Shown here piece by piece: positions 22,740-33,549 of a stretch of DNA of 64,000 nucleotides. A program made the position numbers and the translations under genes. How positions within the stretch are numbered: position 1 is the stretch's first letter; each line of letters begins with the position of its first letter. This DNA is from Conidiobolus incongruus B7586 (lineage: Eukaryota > Entomophthoromycota > Entomophthoromycetes > Entomophthorales > Conidiobolaceae), in assembly GCA_000697335.1 (NCBI GenBank), contig JNEM01013675.1, positions 27,621 to 91,620 on the forward strand. The letters run 5' to 3'. The notes under the pieces were generated by a model that had not been told where the DNA came from, did not search any database, and worked only from the letters and a program-made list of their open reading frames with translations.

Positions 22740-25735
22740 ATGACTTTAGAAAAATCTCCATTTTTTAATAATATTAAAGTATCTAAATTTAACAATTCCA
22801 ATAGCCAATCTGAGACATCAGCATCAACATCAATTTTTCATTCGAAGCTCAAGTCTTTGAATTTATCTAAAGATAAAGAAAGTCAAGATTCAGGGAATTG
22901 TTCACAATTGATTAACCCTCAATTGGATAAAAATCAATTTAAAAATAATATTAAAAAAATGGTATATCATTGAGCTTAATATATAAAATGATTATTTTAC
23001 CAACACTATTATATTTGCTATTTTAGGCGAATGGCTCTTTGCTTAGTAAACTCAAGGTATATAATTCATTTGATTCATTTATTGAATGCAAGCTAATGGA
23101 TATTTATATAGCCTAATTCCCATAGTCGTTCTGGTTCAAGTTCATCATCAAGCTATTCCAAGTTCAAAAAGAAAACATCTCCTGAAGTGCGGACAATTGG
23201 TGAATTCGTTGAACAAGAACAAAAATTTTTACATGAGCTATCAAAATTTCATGAAGTAAGATTAATATCAATTAATTATTGTTTTTTAATTTCAGGGAAT
23301 ATATTATTAATTATAATTTATTATCTTAGAAATATTTAATGCCTATTGTGAATCCAAATAATGCTAATCCCACTATTATCGCATCATATCAAGAGCAATA
23401 CCTTCTATTATTAACTTTATCAGATTCACTCGTTATAATCAAGCAACATCACACATCTTTATGGTTTCAAATGAAAAACTTGGATCCTAACCAGAATATC
23501 AATACTTCTCAACAAGTTAGTTACATCATTTCTCAATGTGTGCAAGACGTTGAGCCTGTTTATAAAGACTATTGTCAATCATTTTTCCAAACATATCAAG
23601 CTTTCTGTCAGTTGAGACCTCTCGTTAAGGCCACAGCGAATATTCATGTGGGTGATAGGACTTTAAATGGCCCACAGCTATTTTTATACCGGCCATTGGA
23701 CAGATTACTATCATATAAAAAACAAATTATAAAGATAGAAAAGAGTCTACACGATAAAAGCGGATCTGATGAAGCTGAGTACACAAAATCAACACATTGT
23801 AAGGATAATATGACGGCTCCTTCATCTCAAGATCTCGAGCAATTACTAGAATCCTCTTTTACCGAATATAACGAATTAGAGAAATTGAAGAAGTTGGAAA
23901 AAATGTTGCAAGTTGCAGATAGATCAATTCATCTGAGTGATCAACACCGAAAATTGATATTGGAGACCAAATTTTCTGTTGTAAGCTGTAAATTGATATC
24001 AAATGATACTACTACTGCATTTCTTGCTCCCAAAAAAGTTCTTGGAATTCTATTAACTGATCGACTCATATTAATCACAAACGATTCTCGGGGGATCACG
24101 AAAAGGGATAGGATCTTGATCAACTTGGAAAGAGTTGATTTACTAGATGTACAGTCTAATTCATTATGCGTTGCATTATCTCTTCCTGGTACGATCGATA
24201 TTACATTATTATCTCCCAGTCAAGACTTAAGGGATCAATGGTTAGACAATATAAGTCTAGTACAACAAAATCAGAAAATGTTTTACTCGAAGGTTACATC
24301 ATTGTCTACTCTCAAATTCTCCCAAATCTACAGTCCAAAAACAACTCCTGCAGATGATTTCGAAACAGATCAAACCGATTCAGGTAGAGCCTCTTCAGAC
24401 TGTCCAACCACTTCTTCTATGTGTCCACCACTATCAAATAATCCAGATAGCTCATCAACCACATCAGATGACCAAACGGAAATTAGCGAGCCAACTACTC
24501 CTAAAATGGAAAAGGTACATCCTCGGAAGCAGCATGAGTGCCATAGTAAGAGAACAAGTTCCGCTGTAGTACCAGAAAATGAAAAGATTGATATTGAAAT
24601 AACTGGTATCCCTTGTTATTTGTCACGACCTTGTTTATTATTTACTTTGCATGGAGGCAATTCAACTTGGACTTCAATGGGTAGCTGTATTGTAGAAATA
24701 AGGCGGCAAGCTGGTAATGATCCTAGTTTCTTGTGTATTCGTTCCCATCCGTCTAAGCATATCATTGCTCGGCTACCGATTTTGGCGAAACCTCAGTTTT
24801 TGGCACAAATGATTGATGATGATATGATAGAGATTCAAGTAAAAGGTAGCAACTTTTACAGATTTAGCGAAGAGGACTATAACGAAGCAAAGCAAATGAT
24901 CAGCATGATCGAGATCGAGCAAGGAAAAATAAGAGAGTCAAGATTTGGCACGGGTGATTTTGAATCTATTGATTCTAAGAGATTTTCTATTAGTACTGTA
25001 GGAACAGATTCTCCTTCAGTGATGGCATATAGTCGAAGCAATAGCATAGATCAAAATTTCAGATATATAGAAAGTCCGAAGTCCAGTTCAATAATCAGTA
25101 ATGATAGTATCGAATCCGCTGCAACTGATCCTCGTGTTTCTTTAACTCGTTCTTCTTCTCGACGAGCAGTGCCTTCTACGCCAAGATCTGCTAGCTTAAT
25201 GCCAAGAGAACTTTCTCATCAGCCTTCAATGACGTCAGTTGTATCACACCCCAGTTTAGTCCAAGGTAATCAACCAAAAGCGACTATCACTACATCTTGC
25301 TTAATTAATATACCCTGTAAATTCTTCGCACAAGATACAACCAATGGGGCTGGAGGAAAATGGATGAGAGTAGGACATACTCAGCTGACATTATTTAAAG
25401 AAACCAAAACATATGACATCAGTGCACCCATGTCAATAACTCGACCAGCACCTTCGAACTCTCGAAATGTAAGAAATACCATAAAGTTAGTTGTAGAAAC
25501 TATAGAAAACCCTAGTAAAAATAAGCCATCACTCAAAATCATTTCATGTACCCATCACAATTTAAGAGCCGAGTTGAGTGGTAAGCGAGGAATCAATCGC
25601 AAGATTGCATTATTAGTAGAAGATAAGTACCATCGAATCCGAACGTATTTAATCCAGGTCAAGGATAAGGGAATAGCCGATGAAATAATGTATTGGATCG
25701 TGAGAGTACCTCAACAAGATCCCACTTATGCTTAG
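22740..25735 (+). CDS. RhoGEF with DH-PH and two C-terminal PH-like domains
   Basis: Four exons: 22740-22961, 23027-23056, 23112-23255, 23330-25735 (933 aa). It should activate a Rho-family GTPase by nucleotide exchange. A Ser-rich N-terminus precedes the DH domain, which begins TIGEFVEQEQKFLHEL (about residue 105; joined across an intron to KYLMPIVNP) and runs to about 330. A PH domain follows (about 343-441: LETKFSVVSCKLI ... LGILLTDRLILIT ... QWLDNI). After a Ser/Thr/Pro linker come two further PH-superfold-like segments resembling RanBD/EVH1 domains (about 552-660, and 790 to the end, the latter with WMRVGHTQLTLFKE and ending IADEIMYWIVRVP). The acceptor at 23329 is preferred because it restores the DH helix; the internal TTTCAG at about 23295 leads to no good frame. 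Target GTPase unknown. Confidence 0.82.
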
Positions 25736-27299
25736 CTTATGTAAACAAACATCAATTCACCATATTTAGGATTTATATATTATAATTTTATTCACTTTAC
25801 CAACTAACCAAATTTCCACTTTAAACATATTTTATATATTATGTAACTTATTAATTAATTTTCTATCATAATTAGATACACCAATTTTTTAATTGTTTAT
25901 TTTTTAATAAAATATTTAAAAAATATTAACTATTGCTATTATATTAATTTAAACCAAAATAATTGGTAAAATAAAATATTAGATACATAAACTTTTAAAT
26001 GCAATATTAAAATTATAATTATCATTTTTGATAAAATATTTAATGGAAAATTATAATATTAATTATACATTTATTTCATAATATTTATTTTCATAACCGG
26101 GGATACTGAAATTTAAAATTTTTCGAATCACTGGTATAATAAAAATTATTCAATGTATATATTTGCATAGCGATAACTATTTGATGCATTCATCATATCA
26201 ATCTTTTTATTTATTCCAAATTTATCTAAAATAAACTCTCTACAACCTTCAGCTAAAACTTAGGAAGTATTACAACTAAATGATACAACTCTAACAGATT
26301 CAAAACAAAGTTCAAACCACTCCCGGAATTATATTAAACTTGAGCCATTGTAAGATGATTACAATAGTACAAAGTTAATAACTTGGTGACTATTACTATA
26401 ATTGGGATATTAAAGTTTACGAAACTGAATAATAGTTATCAAATAGTTTTGGATTATTATCAAAGTTTTTACATTTGATGATTTCATTTTTTGTTAGAAA
26501 TTTTTAAAATTTTAAATATTCAATCTAATTGTTTGAAATAATAATTTAGATTGGTTAGTTATTCGATTGATTAATTTATACTATAAATGACAATTAAAGT
26601 TTGGATAATTTCCTAATCTTCTAGTATTTTTTTATAATCAAAGTTGGTGTATTTGGGATTAAATAAAAATCTTGTCAACTATAATACTATATTTAATGAG
26701 AATCTTTATTTAAACAATCTTAATTCATCAAATAACCTCTCATTTAATTGAAACTGCATTTATATCAAATCATCTAGACATTATTGAATCACAAAATATG
26801 GTTGATATATTTCCCAAGTCACACAATTGCAATATAATGAAAGAAATTATGCTCAAAGTATAAAAATTACTTGGAGAAAACGCTTTAGTTGAGTTGGATA
26901 GAATAAGGAGTTGATGAGAATATATTAATATGACAAACTCTTAGACCCTTAATAATTATAAGGAGTTAATGTTAATAAGAATTGTAAAATTATATCGATA
27001 TTGTAAATTATTTAAATCGAATTTATAGGATATGATTACATTTCAAGTGTATGTTTGTTAAAAGAATTGCTAGTAAATGTATAATTATGATAATACTTTA
27101 TGTAAATAATGATATTAGTTTTATCACGCTGTTAAATTATATACCAGCCTAACATTAAAAAATGTCAATTTCAACAACTTTTCAAAGCCTAAAAAATTGT
27201 GAAAGGAAAATTAATTTGGTGATTGATCTCGATTAAATGAAAAATAAAAATAATTTAAATTCACTATAAATTTATTTAAATTCAAAATTGATTGTGCTG
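25736..27299. other. AT-rich intergenic DNA
   Basis: Between the RhoGEF and the reductase, both on plus. No gene, repeat or RNA recognised. The reductase promoter must lie near the right end. Confidence 0.6.
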
Positions 27300-28237
27300 A
27301 TGAACTTTATTTTGAAAATGTCGAGTCATTTCTACTATTATTGTGCAAGCGGTCTATTCTCACTATTTAATTCTATTACGGCAAAGGTATTCCCTTGGAC
27401 TTCGCATATTAAGGGTTATTATGGTGATTTTTATTAACACATAAAATTATGTTGAAATATTTATAAATTATTATAGGTAGTCTTGCTGAGGGCACCGAGC
27501 ACTGGAAGAAAATGGACGGGAAACTCGGGTTTTTTATTATGGAAATTATCAGTCCTATCAATATTATTGGTATGCGAATTTTGGCGAGTTATTACGATCT
27601 CGTACTGCCGGAGTTGGTTCAGAACCAGAACGATTTGATGCTTTGTTTGTGGACTTTTCACTATGTGAATCGCTCCATACTTTACCCTCTCAGAAGTTCT
27701 TCCAGAGCTCCTATTCCCTTTATGGTTGTGTTAGCAGCTACGGTGTTCAATACTTTTAATAGTTTTTGCAATGGATATGCTTTATTTTTCCTTGGCAATC
27801 AACAACCCACCAACAGTATCCAATACTATTTGGGAATTTTCTTGTTCGCTAACGGTTGGTTCGGTAACTTAATTCACGATAATATTTTAATCAAATTGAG
27901 AGAAATTTGCGATACTATGAAATCAAAAAATCATTCCGAAGCAACCATTATAAAATATTATCCACATATTTCTAAAACTGATTTCTACAAGAACGACCAA
28001 GGAAAAGTGTATATTATGCCAAAACAGTACTTGTTTAAATATGTCAGTGCTCCCCACTATCTGTGCGAAACTGTGGAATGGTTAGGATTCTTCATCGCTA
28101 AACCTTCTTTAGCTTCGTTTCTATTCTTTTTAAATACTTGGATCACCTTATCCGATAAGGCTAAATATTCTAATGAGTGGTATAAGAAGAAATTTAAGAA
28201 TTATGATGCTAAAGCTATCATTCCTTTCCTTTATTAA
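27300..28237 (+). CDS. 3-oxo-5-alpha-steroid 4-dehydrogenase-like membrane reductase
   Basis: Two exons, 27300-27423 and 27477-28237 (294 aa; an in-frame ATG at 27318 is an alternative start). The protein belongs to the steroid 5-alpha-reductase family of multi-pass ER enzymes that reduce enone double bonds with NADPH. Markers along the SRD5A1/2 alignment are: GFFIMEIISP (animal W-x-x-QELPS region), LWTFHYVNRSILYP, FCNGYALFF, GWFGNLIHDNILIKLR, LFKYVSAPHYLCETVEWLGF, and the C-terminal NEWYKKKFKNYDAKAIIPFLY-type end. I added exon 1 because the family needs an N-terminal helix and a YG motif, and the splice gives HIKGYYGSLAEG. In a fungus the natural substrate is unknown; sterols or polyprenols are possible. 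Confidence 0.88.
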
Positions 28238-28672
28238 TAGCTTCTTAAATAGATAAATTATTATATTGATTAGAAATTTATGTATTCAATATGATCAAAG
28301 AAAGAGGAATACTCACTCAGCAAATAATCTAGCACATTAATTTAATAGCTATCCTATCATTAAATAAACTTTATTAATTGATTTATAATATTGATTCTCA
28401 AATATATATTATTTCCATTATAAAAATACATTCATTAAACTATTTATCGTCATTCAAGACAGAAGATCAGTAATCCCATACTTAAAATTACATCATAATA
28501 TGAAGCCAAATTCAATATAAAATTAATGAAATCCAAATAAATTGAAATTAACAAATAATAATCAATTTTAATCATCTAAATTTCTATTTCAAATATAATT
28601 ATTAGCAGCTACATACTTTAATATTATTTAATATCTTATTGATTAATTAAACATATTTACTTTTTATTAATA
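28238..28672. other. Short AT-rich intergenic DNA
   Basis: Holds the reductase 3' end and LSM1 promoter; no other feature seen. Confidence 0.6.
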
Positions 28673-29092
28673 ATGGACGGATTTTTAAAAGAGAAATCGG
28701 TATTTACTACGTCAGCCAGTTTAATCGATAGTTTGGATAAGAGAATGCTGGTTATGCTTAGAGACGGTAGAAAATTGTTAGGGGTTTTGAGAAGTTATGA
28801 CCAATTCGCCAATTTAGTATTACAGGATACTATTGAAAGAGTATATATTGGTGACGCTTATGGTGATATTGTGAGAGGTGTTTATATTGTAAGAGGTGAA
28901 AATGTAGTTTTAATGGGTGAAATTGACGAAGATATTGAAGAAGATTTACCTTTGAGAAAAGTACCCATAGAAGAAATTCTTCATGTACAAAAAATTGACC
29001 ATGATATTCGACTAAAATCTGAGAGAGCTAGAAATAAGGTTTTATTCAGTAAAGGTTTTAGTGTAGATTTTGAAAAAACTGATTTTTATTAA
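28673..29092 (+). CDS. LSM1: Lsm1, cytoplasmic mRNA decapping Sm-like protein
   Basis: Single-exon 139-aa protein matching Lsm1 over its length. Lsm1 defines the cytoplasmic Lsm1-7 ring that binds oligoadenylated 3' ends with Pat1 and promotes decapping in P-bodies. The Sm1 motif is RMLVMLRDGRKLLGVLRSYD with FANLVLQD, and the Sm2 motif is GVYIVRGENVVLMGEID. The C-terminal extension after the Sm fold (IEEILHVQKIDHDIRLK...) is characteristic of Lsm1 and contacts the ring centre. It converges on the V-ATPase gene. Confidence 0.96.
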   Translation: MDGFLKEKSVFTTSASLIDSLDKRMLVMLRDGRKLLGVLRSYDQFANLVLQDTIERVYIGDAYGDIVRGVYIVRGENVVLMGEIDEDIEEDLPLRKVPIEEILHVQKIDHDIRLKSERARNKVLFSKGFSVDFEKTDFY

Positions 29093-29516
29093 TATTAAAA
29101 TTTATATTTAATTTATACTTGTATTCATCATATGATAATATATATTGTAATATTTTATATTTAATAAATCTAAATATTCATAGCATATCTGCTTATCTAT
29201 TTTGTAGTAAATGATATATTAACTTTATATATATGTGAAATATAATTGGCAAATTAAATTATTGAAAATTTTCATTTGATAATATCTTCTTCAAAAAATA
29301 AATATTATAGGTCATTAAATATTATATATAGAAACAACCAATAAAATATAATATAAAAATGGAATCATAATATGATAAAATTATTTTAATAAGGGTATAA
29401 GGGTGTAGAAATCGCAATTAATATAAATTGAATCAAATTTTAATTAAGAATTATTGTTTATCCCTAAATTCATTATATGTTAATAAAAGTTCATCAATTA
29501 TGAAAAAGTAATGGAA
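29093..29516. other. Convergent 3' region
   Basis: The 424 bp separates the 3' ends of LSM1 (plus) and VMA13 (minus). Very AT-rich; terminators expected, nothing else seen. Confidence 0.6.
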
Positions 29517-31295
29517 TTACCAGCTATGCATCAAACAATTTTGGAGTGAAACTAAAGCATGATACTTAACATCGTGATTTTCATGAGTCATTAATTCCAT
29601 AATACGTCTTTTGCCTCCTAACTCTTCAACTAATCTAAATATAAAAACACATTAATATATATTGAATTATATATATGATTAATATTCAATTACGATTTTC
29701 CTTTGGGACTATACTTAACATACTCACCAATATCATGGGCGGCAATTGATAAATATACGGGGTCGTTGGAAGTATTCAAAATATTGATTAAAATACTAAA
29801 TTAAAGGAAATTAGTTATAAATTCTGAAGCATCCAAACATATTATTATACTTGAGTAATTCATTGTTATCATCTTCCAATTTGGTAGCATTTTCCTTCCA
29901 GAAGTGAGGAGAATCATGAGGAGGAGACCATTCTAAAATTCCCGATTCTAATTCAGCTCGGTATTCATCCCAAGTAGTCAAGTCTTGGCAAGCAGCTTCT
30001 AAGTGTTCTTTCAAGTATCCTAAATCTTCGACAATTTCTTCGTCTGTCCACTTTCTTTGACTTAAAGTTTCACTCAACTGGTGTACTTTGAAATTCAATA
30101 AATATTGGACGTTGACTTCAGGGGATCTTTCTAATAAGTTCTAAATTGTATGATACAACTTAATAAGTTTGGTTATGAATAGGTCATCAAAAATCAAACT
30201 ACCTTAAATGTACCAACAATAACTCTAACAATCTTTTCCTTAACAGTACTCTTTGCAATATTAGATAAAATTGGAAGAATATTATATTTAAATTGAATTT
30301 CTTGAGCAATTTTTGTTTGGAAACTCAAAATCCAAAAGCAGAATAAAATTTGGTACTGAATTTGAGGATTTAATTGATCGGCTTTAAGTAGATTGATGAG
30401 TCCTGAAATTCCTTGAGAATGATTGTAAAATTCATAGCGATAAGTCACATTCTTTAAGAGAGATTGTAAAATTTGTACAGTAATATCAGCAACATTGGGA
30501 GTTTTGCTGGAGAGTTGCTGAATTAAGCTATCTAAAAAGGGTTGTAATTCAGCCGAATAGTCTTCTTCACTGGTACTACAAAAATCAAATTTATTTAATA
30601 AAGAGAAAAAGAACTATAATATTTTAATACTTACGAGATTAAAGCAGTCAAAATTTTTTCAGCTTTGAGAGCTAAGAAATCGTCATCTTTATGTAAGCAC
30701 CTAAAATAATCTTAGTTAATAAAAATACCAAAATATAATAATAACCAAATACTTCAAGAAAGGTTCGATTGGGTAATCACTACGAGTATTTTTTAAATTG
30801 TGTATAATTTGAATGTTTTGAGGGTTAGCTAAATGATCGATATAAAATGTTATTACAGAATTAGAATTATATTTGATAATTTTTACCATCTAAAATATCA
30901 TCAATCAAAACCAAAATATACTGTAAAGTATCCACTCGAACCAACTTATTTAATAAATCTAACAATAATAATAAATAAGATTCGGAAACCTAATGATTAA
31001 AAAAGTTATTATGATTAATTATCTTTCTTCAATGTTTAACTTACTGGTTCTGGCGCTTTAGCATTATTGGATTGACTGGGACTGTAATTAGATTCGAAGG
31101 TTTTCAATAATTCTAACTCGGATTCAGTAATTAGAGAAGCTTTTTGATAGCCCTAAAGGGATGCATTTAATATATTTTAATAAGTATAAAATGAATTTTT
31201 ATTACCTCCCAAGACATGGGACGTTCTCTAATGTTCAAAGTTAACTCATCAAAAAAAGGATTAACAACGTAAGCTAAAGGAACACTCATAGTCAT
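29517..31295 (-). CDS. VMA13: V-type ATPase V1 subunit H
   Basis: Nine exons: 31206-31295, 31045-31152, 30887-30989, 30753-30828, 30635-30700, 30203-30575, 29851-30140, 29694-29795, 29517-29634; total 441 aa (yeast Vma13 478). Subunit H couples V1 to Vo and stops ATP hydrolysis in free V1. The N-terminus has NIRERPMSWEGYQKASLITESE, a conserved W-x-x-x-x-A/G signature. The C-terminal domain shows WSPPHDSPHFWKENATKL, HDIGEYVKYSPKGKSLVEELGGK and IMELMTHENHDVKYHALVS, which are diagnostic. All eight introns are short and keep frame. ATG 31295 is taken as start; ATG 31289 is two codons inside. It is the most intron-dense gene of the window. Confidence 0.94.
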
Positions 31296-31809
31296 TCAAA
31301 TTTATTCAAGTGGAAGAAGATAAAATGATAGAAATATTAACTAGTGGTACTGCTATATCAATTAATTGGATTCAACAAAATGAATAAGAGAAATAAATAA
31401 ATTGTCTGACGCAAAATTCTTTATATTTTATTAAATGTGACAACATTTTTTATTCATTTATAATTTTTAAAAATTAAATTTGGTTATTCATAATTTAATG
31501 AATCTTTGATGGATTCTTTAATTAATTGATGTAATATTTTTATTCTACGCAAATAGTGTGATAATTGTAATAAAATTTTTATAATTTTATATTTTATTTT
31601 ATTAATAATTGTATAAAAATTCCGAAAAACATATAGTAATTAGAATTTAATGGTCAATTTATTATGCGATAACGAAGAAAATAATTAAAATTCTTAACCG
31701 AGCTAAAAAATATATTAATCATAAAAATATTGAGGAGACGAATTCATAACTATTTATAAAAATTATTCTAATTCCTTAATTATTCCAATAAATAAATAGT
31801 TGGGGCATA
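31296..31809. other. Intergenic between two minus-strand genes
   Basis: AT-rich; should contain the VMA13 promoter and kinase 3' UTR. No motif stands out. Confidence 0.6.
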
Positions 31810-33015
31810 TTATTTGTTGATATAATCTTCGAAATATGGATCTGTAATTTATGTTAATATAGTAAATTAATTGTATGATATTAAATGAAACTTACGTAAA
31901 AGAGCTTGTTCAGCGCTGATTCTTCTATCTGGACGATATTCGATCATTTTAGTGAGTAAATCAATGCCCATAACATCTAATTTGGGAATCAAAGTAGCTA
32001 AATTCACAGGTGGGTAATGAGGCATAGGCTGAAAATCTGGTAAATCGACAATTTCAGGCCAGGTAGTGGGTGTAGGAGTCCCCAAAATCTTATATATTCT
32101 ATGAAGCTGATCTTTTACGGAAGTGCCTGGGAATAGTGGCCTTCCTGTGGCCATCTCAGCAAAAATACACCCAGCTGACCAAATATCGATGGAGGTTGAA
32201 TAATGGCGGGATCCCATCAATACATCGGGTGCTCTGTACCATAGAGTGACTACTTCGTGGCTGTAACTTCTGACGGGGATACCAAATGCTCTAGCTAATC
32301 CAAAATCTCCCAGTTTCAACTCTCCTTTCTTATTAATTAGCAAATTTTGAGGCTTTAAATCCTAATAAGAATATACTGATTAGCATAATTCAAAACCATA
32401 TTAAATATAACTAAAATTACTCTATGTAAGACCCTATTCTTATGACAGAAGTTAATTCCTTTTAATAATTGGAACATTAACATTTTGATAGTATTAGGGT
32501 CCAAATCGCCGTTATATGCATCTAAGAATTTTTTCAAATCTGAATCCATATATTCAAAGACCAGTATTAATTTTTTATCAGTATGTAATACATCGTATAA
32601 GCTATATATAGAATATTGTTATTATATTGTAATTTAAACATAATTAGAGTTAAAATTACCAGACGATGTGTGGGTTTTTTAATTCTTTTAACAATGCAAT
32701 TTCTCTAATAGCGGTACAGGGTACCTAATATTATTAATTTACAAGCAATCAAAATGAAATCATATATGTTACTTACACCTTCTTCTTCATTATCCAAACG
32801 GATTCTCTTTAAAGCGACAACTTGACCATTTTCCCTATTTTGAGCTTTATACACTATACCATATGTACCTAAATATTTCTAATTAGCAAAAAATATTTTA
32901 TATATTGATAACAACATACCTTCACCAAGTTTTTCTATTTTCTAACAATAATAAATACTATTATTACTAATATTAATAAATATTTTGGTACTTCATATAC
33001 CTGATACTTTTCCAT
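31810..33015 (-). CDS. PHO85: Cyclin-dependent kinase, Pho85/CDK5 type
   Basis: Seven exons: 33001-33015, 32920-32941, 32777-32868, 32660-32724, 32421-32601, 31896-32361, 31810-31841; product 290 aa (CDK5 is 292). The protein is a complete kinase: glycine loop GEGTYG (11-16), Lys33, cyclin-binding helix PCTAIRE (45-51), HRDLKPQN with Asp126, DFG at 144-146, activation segment [20 protein letters not shown] and [25 protein letters not shown] and the missing activating Thr point to Pho85/CDK5 rather than Cdc28/CDK1. Pho85 pairs with several Pcl cyclins and controls phosphate sensing, glycogen and polarity. The first exon codes only MEKYQ and the last only [10 protein letters not shown]; both complete conserved family blocks. 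A Cys stands in HIVCLYD where CDK5 has Arg. Confidence 0.94.
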
Positions 33016-33549
33016 AATGAAAAAAATAAAAACAGTTTAAAAAAATAAAAACAATAATCCAAATCGGTTAAGTTTAAGTATTAAAACAATCAGGTTGTAG
33101 GAATAAATTTAAATTTACGTAAAATTTGATTGATCAACAAAACTTTAGATTTTTATTGTTACTTAAATGTTATGAAACAACAGAATTTGTACTTTTTATT
33201 TATATGAGTAGGTAATACATTTCAAAAATTTTGATTATTTATTTAATTAAATTATTAATTTAATGGATTTATTGAAATAAAATTGGATCGAAATTTCTAC
33301 TAGATTAAATATAGTAATAATGAAACTATATTATTAAATTATATCATTTGTTTAATCTGTGTATTAATAATAAAATATATTGCCTATATAATTACAATTC
33401 AACATTTAATTAAAATAATAGAAAATGGATTTATTTTGATCAACCAATCCCATAAAACTCTATTACATTAATCATTTATAAAATACTTAAAACCGGGATT
33501 TATTAAAGAATAATATTCATAAAGTTTAACAAATAATATAAATTATAAT
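33016..33549. other. Divergent promoter region (kinase / WDR70)
   Basis: The 534 bp between two divergent ATGs. AT-rich. A TATAAAAT-like stretch about 70 bp before the WDR70 ATG may be its core promoter. Confidence 0.5.
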
